Shown here one piece after another: positions 21,868 to 30,362 of a stretch of DNA of 64,000 bases. The notes below the pieces were generated by a model. The model ran no database searches. It worked only from the letters and a program-made list of their open reading frames with translations, and was not told the origin of the DNA. The stretch covers positions 1-64,000 of the forward strand of contig WNNJ02002305.1 in the NCBI GenBank assembly GCA_012934845.2, in the 5' to 3' direction. A program made the position numbers and the translations under genes. The stretch is from Pomphorhynchus laevis (Eukaryota > Acanthocephala > Palaeacanthocephala > Echinorhynchida > Pomphorhynchidae). How positions within the stretch are numbered: position 1 is the stretch's first letter; each line of letters opens with the position of its first letter.

Positions 21868-22591
21868 TGTTAGACAAACTGGTAACCCTGAACTTGGATT
21901 AGAATCTAGCACTATTGCAATTGGACCTTGTGTCACTATCACGATCTATCCAAGTCCAACAACACGATCTACACGCGCTGATGTAGCAACTTACCTAAAC
22001 AAGTCTACAACTTCTGTCTCCCCGTTGAGTAGAGTATCTCCTGCGGCAAGTTATCCGATGCAGACACCTGACCGGCCCGCACGTTCGAATAACATAAGGT
22101 GGACGAGATCTAACTTAAACATATTAAAATGTGTAATTTTCGCTAATATCAACGAGTCCAAATCCATCATTTCTCAAAACCGTGTGAATGACGACGTTCT
22201 TTCAGTGAGAAATATCTTGTCTAGTATTTTTCTAGATGGAGAGGAACATTTAGCAGAATCCTTGGAGGTATTGGCACTTCATACAATAGGTAAAAAGTAT
22301 GATACTGGTAGAAATAGACTGCTTCGATTGGTTTGTGCTTTAAATGATCAAGCTAATATCATCCTTAGTAGAGCTTATCGACTAATGGGTAATTCTGTGC
22401 GAATATATAAGGATCTATCAGTTGAAGAGTGCGAACAACTATCTCTCGCTAAAAAAGAACTAAACGACAGGCGTCAACAAGGTAAAAATGATCTCTGTAT
22501 CCGAAATTTTCAGGTGGTCCGACGACGTTCATTTGTACGTTGGGAGAAGTTAGTCCTAAATACTCACGGTGTAGCGTCTTATGTGACTTAA
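21868..22591 (+). pseudogene. Family C3 ORF1, 5'-truncated
   Basis: The open frame includes ELGLESSTIAIGPCVTI, a linker, then the C-terminal domain: KCVIFANINESKSIISQNRV, VLSVRNILSSIF, LHTIGKKYDTGRNRLLRLVC, NIILSRAYRLMGNSVRIY and DLCIRNFQVVRRRSFVRWE, ending 22591. The PHD-like N-terminus is lost at the chimeric junction. About 50 bases at the end overlap the start of ORF2. Confidence 0.75.
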
Positions 22592-24475
22592 TTTCATTCC
22601 ATGGTGTCCTGCATAAGACTTCAAAGGATAGTAGTAGACATCCCCTGAAAATTGCATGTTCTAACGTTTGCAGCTTAGTTTCGAAGTTTGATGAGTTTAG
22701 TTGTTATTTGTCTCACATCAATTTGTCAATTTTTGCAATTACTGAAACTTGGCTACATAGTGGGATTAGTGATGCTTGTGTTGCCATCCCTGGCTTCTCA
22801 TTATTTAGAACAAACCGACATGATAAATGTAGAGGTGGTGGAGTTGCCTTTTATGTCGCTAACAGAATTATCGTAAGGAACTCCATGTCATATTACGTCG
22901 GACGAATTTGGTTACTTTCTTTAATGATAGAATCAGGTGACATCACCATGACCATTTGTGTATGCTATCGTGATCCACGCTCATCTTGCTTATCACCAAG
23001 TTTTATTGAGTATCTTACTGATCTCACAAAGTCGTCAAATTTTATCCTTCTTGGAGACTTCAATATTCCAAATATAACAGGGAATACCCCATTCGAATGT
23101 CATCAAGGTGGATGCCATTTGGATACCGAATTATGGAACTTTCTCGTTGATAATCTATCTCTTATACAACACGTGACTCAGGCAACCAGGTTTATGGGAC
23201 ATAGTTCATACTTGCTAGATTTAGTTTTTAGTAAATCTCTACTAGATGTCCATGAAATTCAATATGATCCTCCCATAGGTCTTAGAGACCATCTTGTCAT
23301 TAAGTTTACTTCTAGTGCTCTTGTCAATGTCTCCCCTGCCGAAACTAAACATCTGAAACGTAACTGGTACAAAATGGATATTGATTTATTACGTACGCTT
23401 GCAATTAGAACGAGTCTTCACAATAGTGACATTACCAATGTCCGTGATTGGGATACTTTATCAGCTTCCCTTAAATATATCACAGACTGCGTCGCTCCAT
23501 TGAAACCATTACAAAACCTTGCTAAACGCAAGCCTGCTTGGTTTGACGATGAGTTAGCGGGACTTTTGAGAAAACGGAATAAACTCTTTAAATCATCCCT
23601 GAATAATCAGGCACTTCGGTTAGAATATCTACAGTATCGTCGTCGCTTCAACTACATGAAATTGTTGAAGAGGCAAAAGCACGAATCGAAAATCCTGGAA
23701 TTATATAAAGTTTCTTCCAAGCCGTTCTGGAGCTATGTAAATAAAAGTAGAAAAGTCATTTCATCAATTTCCCTTTTGACCCATGACGGTAAGATTGCGA
23801 GAGAACCTGATGAAGTTGTGAGTATGTTGGCAGTGGCCTTTGATCTTATTTGTCCCACTCCAATTACAGATTTTCGTCCAGCGCAAATTCCTGAGACATT
23901 CGTCTCCCATATGCCATTAATTTCTCCAGCAGAGGTATCACGGGAATTGCGTAAATTATCTTGTTACAGGTCGGCCGGGCCGGACGACATTCATCCTTTT
24001 ATTCTTCAAAAACTCCATGACCTGCTAGCATTCCCATTATCAGAGATGTTTAATATGTCTCTATGTACATCATACATCCCTGGTTCAGTGGAAGCGATCT
24101 CACATTACTCCTATATACAAAAAAGGGAACAGAGAAGACCCGTCCAATTATCGTCCTGTAAGTCTAACGAGAGTTGTATGTAAATGCCTTGAAAGGTTCG
24201 TGCATAAATACATAACTTCTCATATGGATAGATTTAAACTTCTGCACCCTTCTCAACATGGATTTCGCACTGGTCGATCATGCCTCAGTAATTTAATTAT
24301 GGCTCGTGAAAATTGGGCAGATGTAGTAGCGAATGGGTGTGGGGTCGATGTAATTTTTATCGATTTTAGCCGGGCGTTTGGCCGAGTACCACATGATCCT
24401 CTGCAAGTAGTTTTGGCTAAATACGGTATCGATCCCCATGTAGATCGTTGGATTAGTTCGTTCTTGAAGGGTAGG
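22540..24475 (+). pseudogene. Family C3 ORF2, endonuclease and first half of RT
   Basis: The frame from 22540 begins at TTG, not ATG. The endonuclease shows ACSNVCSLVSKFDEF, ITETWLH, RGGGVAFYV, CYRDPRS, LLGDFNIPNI, TRFMGHSSYLLDLVF and GLRDHLVI (the usual Ser of the SDH box is Arg). The linker and RT N-terminus follow (LRKLSCYRSAGPDDIHPFILQ). A frame change lies near 24110-24170. RT motifs continue: NYRPVSLTRVVCKCLERFVHK, HGFRTGRSCLSNL and DVIFIDFSRAFGRVPHD (catalytic Asp kept). The coding stops at SSFLKGR where the LTR element enters. Confidence 0.8.
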
Positions 24476-24546
24476 TGAACCGAGGCGAACAACAACAAAA
24501 GGCTTTATGCGAACATCTGAAAACATAACATATAAATATCAGTACA
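24476..24546 (-). repeat. Terminal repeat (3' LTR) of the gypsy element
   Basis: It matches 28233-28303 with one difference. It overlaps the end of the Pol reading frame. Confidence 0.9.
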
Positions 24547-27046
24547 TTCTCCCAACGATATAATCAGACAAATAGTTCGGTGATCGACGCATACGTGTCG
24601 ATCGTCGAAATTCCATTGACGGGATCTGCTGTAGATCTGCTTGTTGCTCTTGACAATCGTGAACTTTATTCAGATCATAATTCTCATTAGGTATATGCGA
24701 CGCTGAGCTTGTAGCACTGTTATTTGAATCCACCTCTGTTTGTAAATTGTGGATATCCGGAGTAAACATTGCAGGGGGTGAATCGTCCATCTGGCAATTT
24801 TGAGATATTTTGGATTCTTCGAATACATTTTGATTACAGTTATTGGGAGCTAGATATTGAGTTGAAATGTGAGTCTCTTTTCCATTAGGGTATCGAACTA
24901 GAGCGTAGTTCTCGTTGGCATGAATAAGCTCTGCGCGATCTACAAGTGGATCGTTTTTACTAATACGGTTGAAATTCTTTACAAAGATAGGTCCAGGATT
25001 GATTAACCACTCAGGTAAGCTGGCTCCCTTAGCTGATCTGCGATTGAATTTGAATATACGTTCATGAGGCGTTTCATTAGTCGAAGTGCATAAAAGAGAT
25101 CTGATCGAATGAAGTGCCTTTGGAAGTGTTGTTTCCCACCGTTCGATTGGAATCTTATTATTATGATGATACAACCGTATCGCGTTCCATATCAACCCGT
25201 TATAGCGCTCAATCTGGCTATTTGAGGTAGGATGGTAGGGAGTGGAATATGATAGCGTGATTCCCAATGTCAATAAATATTTACGGAACTCTACTGACGT
25301 GAAAGAAGTACCCCGATCGGTATGGATATTCGCAGGCGTGCCAAATAATGCGAACAACGACTCAAGACACTGAATTACCGATCGAGAACTGGTGTCAGCA
25401 CAGGGAAACCCAAAGGGAAATCGGCTATATTCATCTACTATAGATAAAATATATCTTTTCTTACTCGAGCTGGGCAGCGGGCCTTTAAAATCTAAGGACA
25501 AACGCTCCCATGGTTTACTGGCTTTAATCAAGGTACTTCGAGGGGGTTTATAAAAGTGAGGTTTTAATTCGTTGCAGCTAGGACAACCTTTGATGACTTT
25601 TCTAACATCTTCAATAGAATACGGAAAATTTCGATGACGTACATATTGCCACATCCTTGTTACCCCAGGGTGACACAAATGATCATGCATCCTTTCGAGT
25701 TCTTTTAAATCACTCGTGACTGATCCTAAATCAATTCGAGACATAGCGTCAGCTACCTGATGTTCTTTGCCGCATCGATATGACACGTCGAACTGATATT
25801 CGGACAATTCTATTCTCCAACGATTGATTTTGTCATTTTTGATCTTACTGTAATGTTTATTTGAGAACAAAAATGCCACGGATTGTTGATCCGTCAGAAC
25901 GGTGAAATGTCTACAGGATAAATAGTGACGCCAGTATCTTATAGATTCTACTATGGCTAGTGCCTTTTTGTCAATAGCTGCATATTTCATTGCGTTCTTA
26001 TCCAGAGTACGTGAGAAGAATGCGACTTGTTTGAAATTTTGAGACAAAGTAGCACCGATTGCAAAGGCAGATGCGTCTGTCTCGACCACTAATGGGACTG
26101 AGAAATCTACTTTAGACAATGTAGTTGATGCAAGGCTGTGTTTCAGACTTGCAAATGATTCTTTTGCATGAAGAGACAGCGGAAAAGATACAGTTTGTGC
26201 TAAAGGTCGAAAGACAGTTGAAAAATTCTTTATCCATCGAGAATAGTGTACGAACATTCCTATAATACGTTTAAGTTCGACTAATGATTTTGGCTCAGAC
26301 ATTTCCAATAAAGGTTTGACACGATCATGGTCAGGTGAAATGCAACCGTTATCTATCTGGTAGCCAAGAAAACATACCTTAGAGACTCCGAAAATACATT
26401 TTGACGTATTTAAAGTGATATTATATTTCTTAGCAACTTCTAAGAAGCGATCAAGATTCCTTTGGTGAAGTTCCTTTGTTTCACCGCCGATAATAACATC
26501 ATCCAAATAAGCGTACGTAGATTCAAGATCCTCTTCCTCGATTAACTTAGCGATAATACGTTGGAAAGCCGCCACTGCATTTGTCAATCCGAACGGTAGA
26601 CGTTTAAATTGATACAAACGACCATTAGCTTCAAATGCAGTGTAATGCCTCTCATTCTCCTGAATGGGAACCTGATGATAAGCATTCTTTAGGTCTAATC
26701 GACTGAAACTTTTGAATGGAAATAGCTTATCAATGAATTCGTCAATCCTAGGAAGAGGGAAGCCGTCAAGATGAGTGAATCGATTCACCGTCAAACTGTA
26801 ATCTATTACCATTCGCACTTCGCGACCAGGATTTTTAACCAGGACAACTTGTGCACGCCACGGAGACGTGCTATTCTCGATGATACTGGAATCTAATAGG
26901 CGTTTCACCTCGGCTGCGATAAAACAGTTATCTTCTGGAGTTCTTCGACGAGATGGAATTGCAACATGTTTTACCGCTTTGTCTAGGAATTGAAATAGAG
27001 ACGGGGCTTCAACTTTCATTTCCCCAACACCTGCAACAACGACCAA
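24539..27046 (-). CDS. Gypsy Pol: RT-RNase H-integrase
   Basis: In order, the frame carries a Ty3/gypsy RT (FSRLDLKNAYHQVP, LPFGLTNAVAAFQ, AYLDDVIIGG), an RNase H domain (VVETDASAFAIGATL, FTVLTDQQSVAFLF), an integrase zinc-binding region (LCHPGVTRMWQYV, CPSCNELKP) and a DDE-type integrase core (LSLDFKGPLP, IHTDRGTSFTS). A Ser/Asn-rich tail follows. I see no chromodomain. In the known family biology Pol follows Gag-protease as part of a longer polyprotein or by translational recoding. It belongs to the element at 24476-28303. Confidence 0.9.
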   Translation of the reverse strand: MVVVAGVGEMKVEAPSLFQFLDKAVKHVAIPSRRRTPEDNCFIAAEVKRLLDSSIIENSTSPWRAQVVLVKNPGREVRMVIDYSLTVNRFTHLDGFPLPRIDEFIDKLFPFKSFSRLDLKNAYHQVPIQENERHYTAFEANGRLYQFKRLPFGLTNAVAAFQRIIAKLIEEEDLESTYAYLDDVIIGGETKELHQRNLDRFLEVAKKYNITLNTSKCIFGVSKVCFLGYQIDNGCISPDHDRVKPLLEMSEPKSLVELKRIIGMFVHYSRWIKNFSTVFRPLAQTVSFPLSLHAKESFASLKHSLASTTLSKVDFSVPLVVETDASAFAIGATLSQNFKQVAFFSRTLDKNAMKYAAIDKKALAIVESIRYWRHYLSCRHFTVLTDQQSVAFLFSNKHYSKIKNDKINRWRIELSEYQFDVSYRCGKEHQVADAMSRIDLGSVTSDLKELERMHDHLCHPGVTRMWQYVRHRNFPYSIEDVRKVIKGCPSCNELKPHFYKPPRSTLIKASKPWERLSLDFKGPLPSSSKKRYILSIVDEYSRFPFGFPCADTSSRSVIQCLESLFALFGTPANIHTDRGTSFTSVEFRKYLLTLGITLSYSTPYHPTSNSQIERYNGLIWNAIRLYHHNNKIPIERWETTLPKALHSIRSLLCTSTNETPHERIFKFNRRSAKGASLPEWLINPGPIFVKNFNRISKNDPLVDRAELIHANENYALVRYPNGKETHISTQYLAPNNCNQNVFEESKISQNCQMDDSPPAMFTPDIHNLQTEVDSNNSATSSASHIPNENYDLNKVHDCQEQQADLQQIPSMEFRRSTRMRRSPNYLSDYIVGRMY

Positions 27047-27067
27047 ATGACGTTCTACTCCGTTGAA

Positions 27068-28213
27068 TTATATGGTCACCGTCGAGTGTTGACGAAGAAA
27101 GGGTACACCGAGGATCACATCTGTTACTAGGGTGGGGAGAATGAAGAATTTTACATTTCGATAGAAACGATTGTTTAAAACAACATCGGCGAATGTACAA
27201 TGTCTTAACTCACAGGAAAATTCAGATGCAGCGAGAGAAACTTTTAAATTTGTGGATTTTCTCACAAGCTTGCACCTTGTAGCGACATCACTTCTGACAA
27301 TATTAAATGAACTTCCAGAATCGATCATCCCGCTTACTGAGATATTATTCAAACTTATAGTGGGCTGGATTAAGTTTGATGATGACGCGTTTGTTGTGCT
27401 TATTGAATATAAAGACGCAGACGTACCAGAATTTCTTGAACGGCACATGTTAGAAAAGTGTCCTTTCTTGCTGCACGTATGACAGGTAGCGTTGCGAGCA
27501 GGACAGTTACTCCGCACGTGGCGGTTTCGACCGCAAAAGTAGCATCGCTCTTGACTTTTGATTGCGGAACATTCTTGTTGTGTTTCCGAATCATCTCTGG
27601 GTAAATTTGTCAACTGCGGTGGATTAGCATAGTTAGTCATAGATTCTATATTTTCAGATTGAGTGATATCCCGTGAAGATAACCGGAATTCCGATGCTTC
27701 AGCCTGTGCCAACTCGATTGATCGAGCGATCTGATAATCACTCTCTTTGTTAAGATCGACGGTTTCAAGTAGACGTTCTCTAATCGATGTGGAAATAATT
27801 CCAGCCACAAAAGTATCCAACAACAAGGAATCTCGATGTTCTCGTGAAGTTACATCTTTGAACTTGATTTGACGGGCAACGGATTCTGTCGTTTGAATGA
27901 ACTGGTCGATTGTCTGGTTTTCGGCTTGCTTCAAATTATGCAGCTGATGTCTTGCATATACATCTCCCCTGTCCTTTATAAAACTTCTACTTAACGTATC
28001 GATCGCGATATCATAATCATCGACTCCTTCGATGATATCATAAAGGATTGGAGAGATGTGGTTGATCAGAAGGTCAAGCTTTTGTTGGTTTGTGACATCT
28101 TCAATAACTCGTACAAACGCATTGAATCTTTGTAGCCAATGACGCCAAACTTTTGCCGAATCAATCCCATCGGTTAAAGCATCTAGGATCGCTGGTTTGA
28201 GTAGCTTGTCCAT
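27068..28213 (-). CDS. Gypsy Gag with two zinc knuckles and aspartic protease
   Basis: It begins MDKLLKPAILDALTDG about 20 bases inside the 5' LTR. The N-terminal half is a capsid-like helical region (WRHWLQRFNAFVRV, LINHISPILYDIIEG, KQAENQTIDQFIQ). Two CCHC knuckles follow near residues 223-255 (CYFCGRNRHVRSNC and CHTCSKKGHFSNMC), then a retropepsin with ISVSGMIDSGSSFNIV. Gag and protease in one frame upstream of Pol is a usual Ty3/gypsy arrangement. Confidence 0.9.
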   Translation of the reverse strand: MDKLLKPAILDALTDGIDSAKVWRHWLQRFNAFVRVIEDVTNQQKLDLLINHISPILYDIIEGVDDYDIAIDTLSRSFIKDRGDVYARHQLHNLKQAENQTIDQFIQTTESVARQIKFKDVTSREHRDSLLLDTFVAGIISTSIRERLLETVDLNKESDYQIARSIELAQAEASEFRLSSRDITQSENIESMTNYANPPQLTNLPRDDSETQQECSAIKSQERCYFCGRNRHVRSNCPARNATCHTCSKKGHFSNMCRSRNSGTSASLYSISTTNASSSNLIQPTISLNNISVSGMIDSGSSFNIVRSDVATRCKLVRKSTNLKVSLAASEFSCELRHCTFADVVLNNRFYRNVKFFILPTLVTDVILGVPFLRQHSTVTI

Positions 28214-28232
28214 TCACAATGTTCGCATAAAT

Positions 28233-28303
28233 TGAACCGAGGCGAACAACAACAAAAGGCTTTATGCGAACATCTGAAAACATAATATATAAATATCAGT
28301 ACA
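28233..28303 (-). repeat. Terminal repeat (5' LTR) of the gypsy element
   Basis: It is 71 bp. A 13-base segment (28261-28273) is the exact reverse complement of 28219-28231, which sits one base inside the LTR where a primer-binding site would be expected. Confidence 0.9.
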
Positions 28304-28826
28304 GTCGGTCATATCAAGTGAGGCTAGGCAGTAGTGTTTCTTCACAACGTCATGTTTGTGCCGGAGTGCCTCAAGGTACGGTTCTCGACCATTTACTGTT
28401 CAACATTTTCCTTCAAGATCTGCTATTAAGACTGAGATGCAAAATCCTAGCGTTTGCGGATGACCTCAAGTTATGGCGGTGCATTCAATCGTATCATGAC
28501 TGTTTTCTGTTCCAGTAAGATTTAGACAATATTGTTAGGTGAAGTAATGAGACAAAAATGATGTTAAATATATCAAAGTGCTGCCACATGCACTTAGGAC
28601 ATAAGAAATTTCCTTTCAGATATAAATTAGGTGCCGAGACAATTACGCAGGTACAATGCACAAGAGATTTAGGAATACTTGTGCACAAGTCATTAAAGAG
28701 TCGTCCAAACACGGACAGAATCATCCAAACGACCAGGAAACTTAGCTATGTAGTCCGGAGGTGTTTTTGTAATCCATCGGCTTCCTGTATTAAAATAATA
28801 TGCAATTCACTTATTCGTCATATTAT
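28304..28826 (+). pseudogene. Family C3 ORF2, second part of RT
   Basis: The coding resumes after the LTR element: SYQVRLGSSVSSQRHVCAGVPQGTVLDHLLFNIFLQDLL, CKILAFADDLKLWR (FADD in place of YADD). After frame changes near 28510 and 28555 come MLNISKCCHMHLGHKK, TQVQCTRDLGILVHKSLK and SLIRHIIE. The last 150 or so residues of the family protein are missing. Confidence 0.8.
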
Positions 28827-29165
28827 TGAATAAGAGACGTTTTATTTTATCTAACTTATTAAGTAGACTACGAATATTCGAGTAAATGATTTTTAAACCA
28901 CCATTATTTGTGCTCAACTTGAAGGAAAAATCGCGAAGTGATTTTCGAAATTCACGAATACACCGATCTACATTGAGGCAAGGTGAAACAGTGAATATTT
29001 CACGTCTTAGGCGGAGGGCGCCAAAGTGGTAAGAAGGCTTGCAGGATTGATCACATCTGACAGTCCCTTCCAATGAATATGTAGACGCCTCCGCACAACT
29101 CGAAAATTTTGTATTGTCAAATTCTTTTCACCCAACTCTAATCGACATGCTAACTCTGATTTAGC
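28827..29165 (-). pseudogene. Family C fragment spanning the ORF1-ORF2 overlap
   Basis: From 29165 down: SELACRLELGEKNLTIQNFRVVRRRLHIHWK (end of ORF1), then in another frame GGLKIIYSNIRSLLNKLDKIKRLL (start of the endonuclease). It is a short fragment, tail-to-tail with C3, missing both ends. Confidence 0.7.
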
Positions 29166-29264
29166 CTCTTAATGTAAACTGCTTCACGTGTTTAAATCAA
29201 AATTAAAATTAAAATTTAGATTTAGCCTCTAAAATGTAAACTGCTTCATTGTAAAATGACGTTT

Positions 29265-29625
29265 ATTTTAAATTTCATTTTTTTTATTTAAACTATATTT
29301 AAATTATAGAAAATCTAAAAACAATTATTAATTTTATTATTTAATTATTAAATTTTGATTTAGCATTATTATGTTTTGTTTATTTTATAATTATATTAAA
29401 TACGTAGACTCAGTTAGCTGATTTAATTTGTTCTACTGACATGTTATTATTGACCTCTGGACTTTGTTTTCTCGGTAAAATGACCTCTGCCAGAAATACT
29501 GAAACTATGTATTATTGGTTACGACTTTACTATTAATTTTTCTCATTTTCAAACAAGTTTGATGAATTATTAATTCTTAAAAAGGGAGAAGTTTGCATCC
29601 CAAGGTGTTTACACTTTAAAATGTA
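29265..29625 (+). repeat. Dispersed repeat R, long copy
   Basis: It matches 62040-62395 in the same orientation and 44700-45033 in reverse along its whole length, including AAACAAGTTTGATGAATTAT and GGGAGAAGTTTGCATCCCAA. Here R continues past the end into GTTTACACTTTAAAATGTAAAC, a near palindrome; in the copy at 62390 a family C element interrupts it just there. Non-coding, origin unknown. Confidence 0.8.
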
Positions 29626-29654
29626 AACTGTTTCACGTGATCACTTTTAAGAGA

Positions 29655-29830
29655 CCAGGTAATGGCCAATAGCTAGGTCGCGTAGCGCGTGGAGTGAAGG
29701 TGGTAGATCTTTATAGATCTTGTTCCAGCCTGCAACCGCCTTAAGCAGGGCAGCCCCCTGTCAGATGCTGCTGGATGGCCCGTTGTAAGTTTAGTCTGAG
29801 TCAACTAAACTAGGTGGCGACACCGAAAAA
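29655..29830. other. GC-rich island, function unknown
   Basis: This patch is conspicuously GC-rich compared with its flanks and contains GGTCGCGTAGCGCGTGG and complementary runs such as GGGCAGCCCC/GGATGGCCC. It sits between two copies of repeat R. It could be a fragment of a structured RNA or of a retroelement leader. I found no tRNA box B or other named motif. Confidence 0.35.
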
Positions 29831-30314
29831 GCAACGTTAAAAATTATGACTCAAAAGTTACATGATATGTGTTGTTTATTTTATAATTATATTAAATACG
29901 TAAACTCAGTTAGCTGATTTAATTTAAAAGTTTCCATTAGAAATAACATCTTTATCTTTTAGAAGTGATTTATAGATATGCTGATTTATCTTATCCGATA
30001 TGTGATTCGTCATGATAGATTAATTAAAAATCGATTATAATAGATAAGATAGTACTAATCTATTATTGATTTACAGTAATCATTTATAGCAAATTTCTAA
30101 GTCAATAATTTACTTCTTATTATCGAGAATGTTTACTAAATTAAGTTTATAGTTAATTTATATGAAGTTTTAATGTCTTTTAAATATGTACTTTTATTAA
30201 TCAAATGTAAGTATTTAACAAATCATAAAATTTGATCAATACAGAAACAAATATTTAATATTATTTTTGATAAAGATAAAGATAAAATAAAAGATTTATT
30301 TTAACGTGGCAAAT

Positions 30315-30330
30315 GCGTGCCAGCGCACGC
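30315..30330 (-). promoter_or_regulatory. Family B 3' hairpin
   Basis: In element sense GCGTGC/GCACGC forms a 6 bp stem with loop GCTG, followed by ATTTGCCACG. Confidence 0.8.
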
Positions 30331-30362
30331 TTACATGACCACAACAAAAACAAAACTGTGAA

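Larger units (their letters stand above)
24476..28303 (-). mobile_element. Ty3/gypsy LTR retrotransposon, looks whole
   Basis: A compact (3.8 kb) element on the minus strand inside the RT of C3. It has terminal repeats of only 71 bp at each end, opening TG and closing CA in element sense, and 5-base flanks GTAGG (24471-24475) and GTCGG (28304-28308) as a target duplication with one difference. Two long ORFs, Gag-protease and Pol, fill almost all of it. The terminal repeats differ at a single base, so the insertion looks recent. It is treated here as a fossil copy that appears largely whole. Confidence 0.9.
21862..28826 (+). mobile_element. Family C (CR1-like) LINE C3, interrupted by a gypsy element
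   Basis: ORF1 is partial (5' missing). ORF2 runs from 22540 and is interrupted at 24475 by the LTR element; it resumes at 28304 with SYQVRLGSSVSSQRHVCAGVPQGTVL and ends abruptly near 28826 in LIRHIIE. No 3' UTR or (TAA)n tail is present, so the 3' part was lost after insertion. Confidence 0.85.
29166..30285. other. Non-coding AT-rich block with repeat R and a GC-rich island
   Basis: No ORF of note. It contains a short direct repeat (TTAGCCTCT... ATGTAAACTGCTTCA at about 29162 and 29222), a long copy of repeat R (29265-29625), a GC-richer island (about 29655-29830) and a second partial R (29870-29925). From 29940 to 30285 it is plain AT-rich DNA ending in GATAAA repeats. Confidence 0.65.

Noticed and set aside
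29655-29830. tRNA or tRNA-derived SINE
   Set aside because: No convincing A box/B box pair and no cloverleaf that I could draw.
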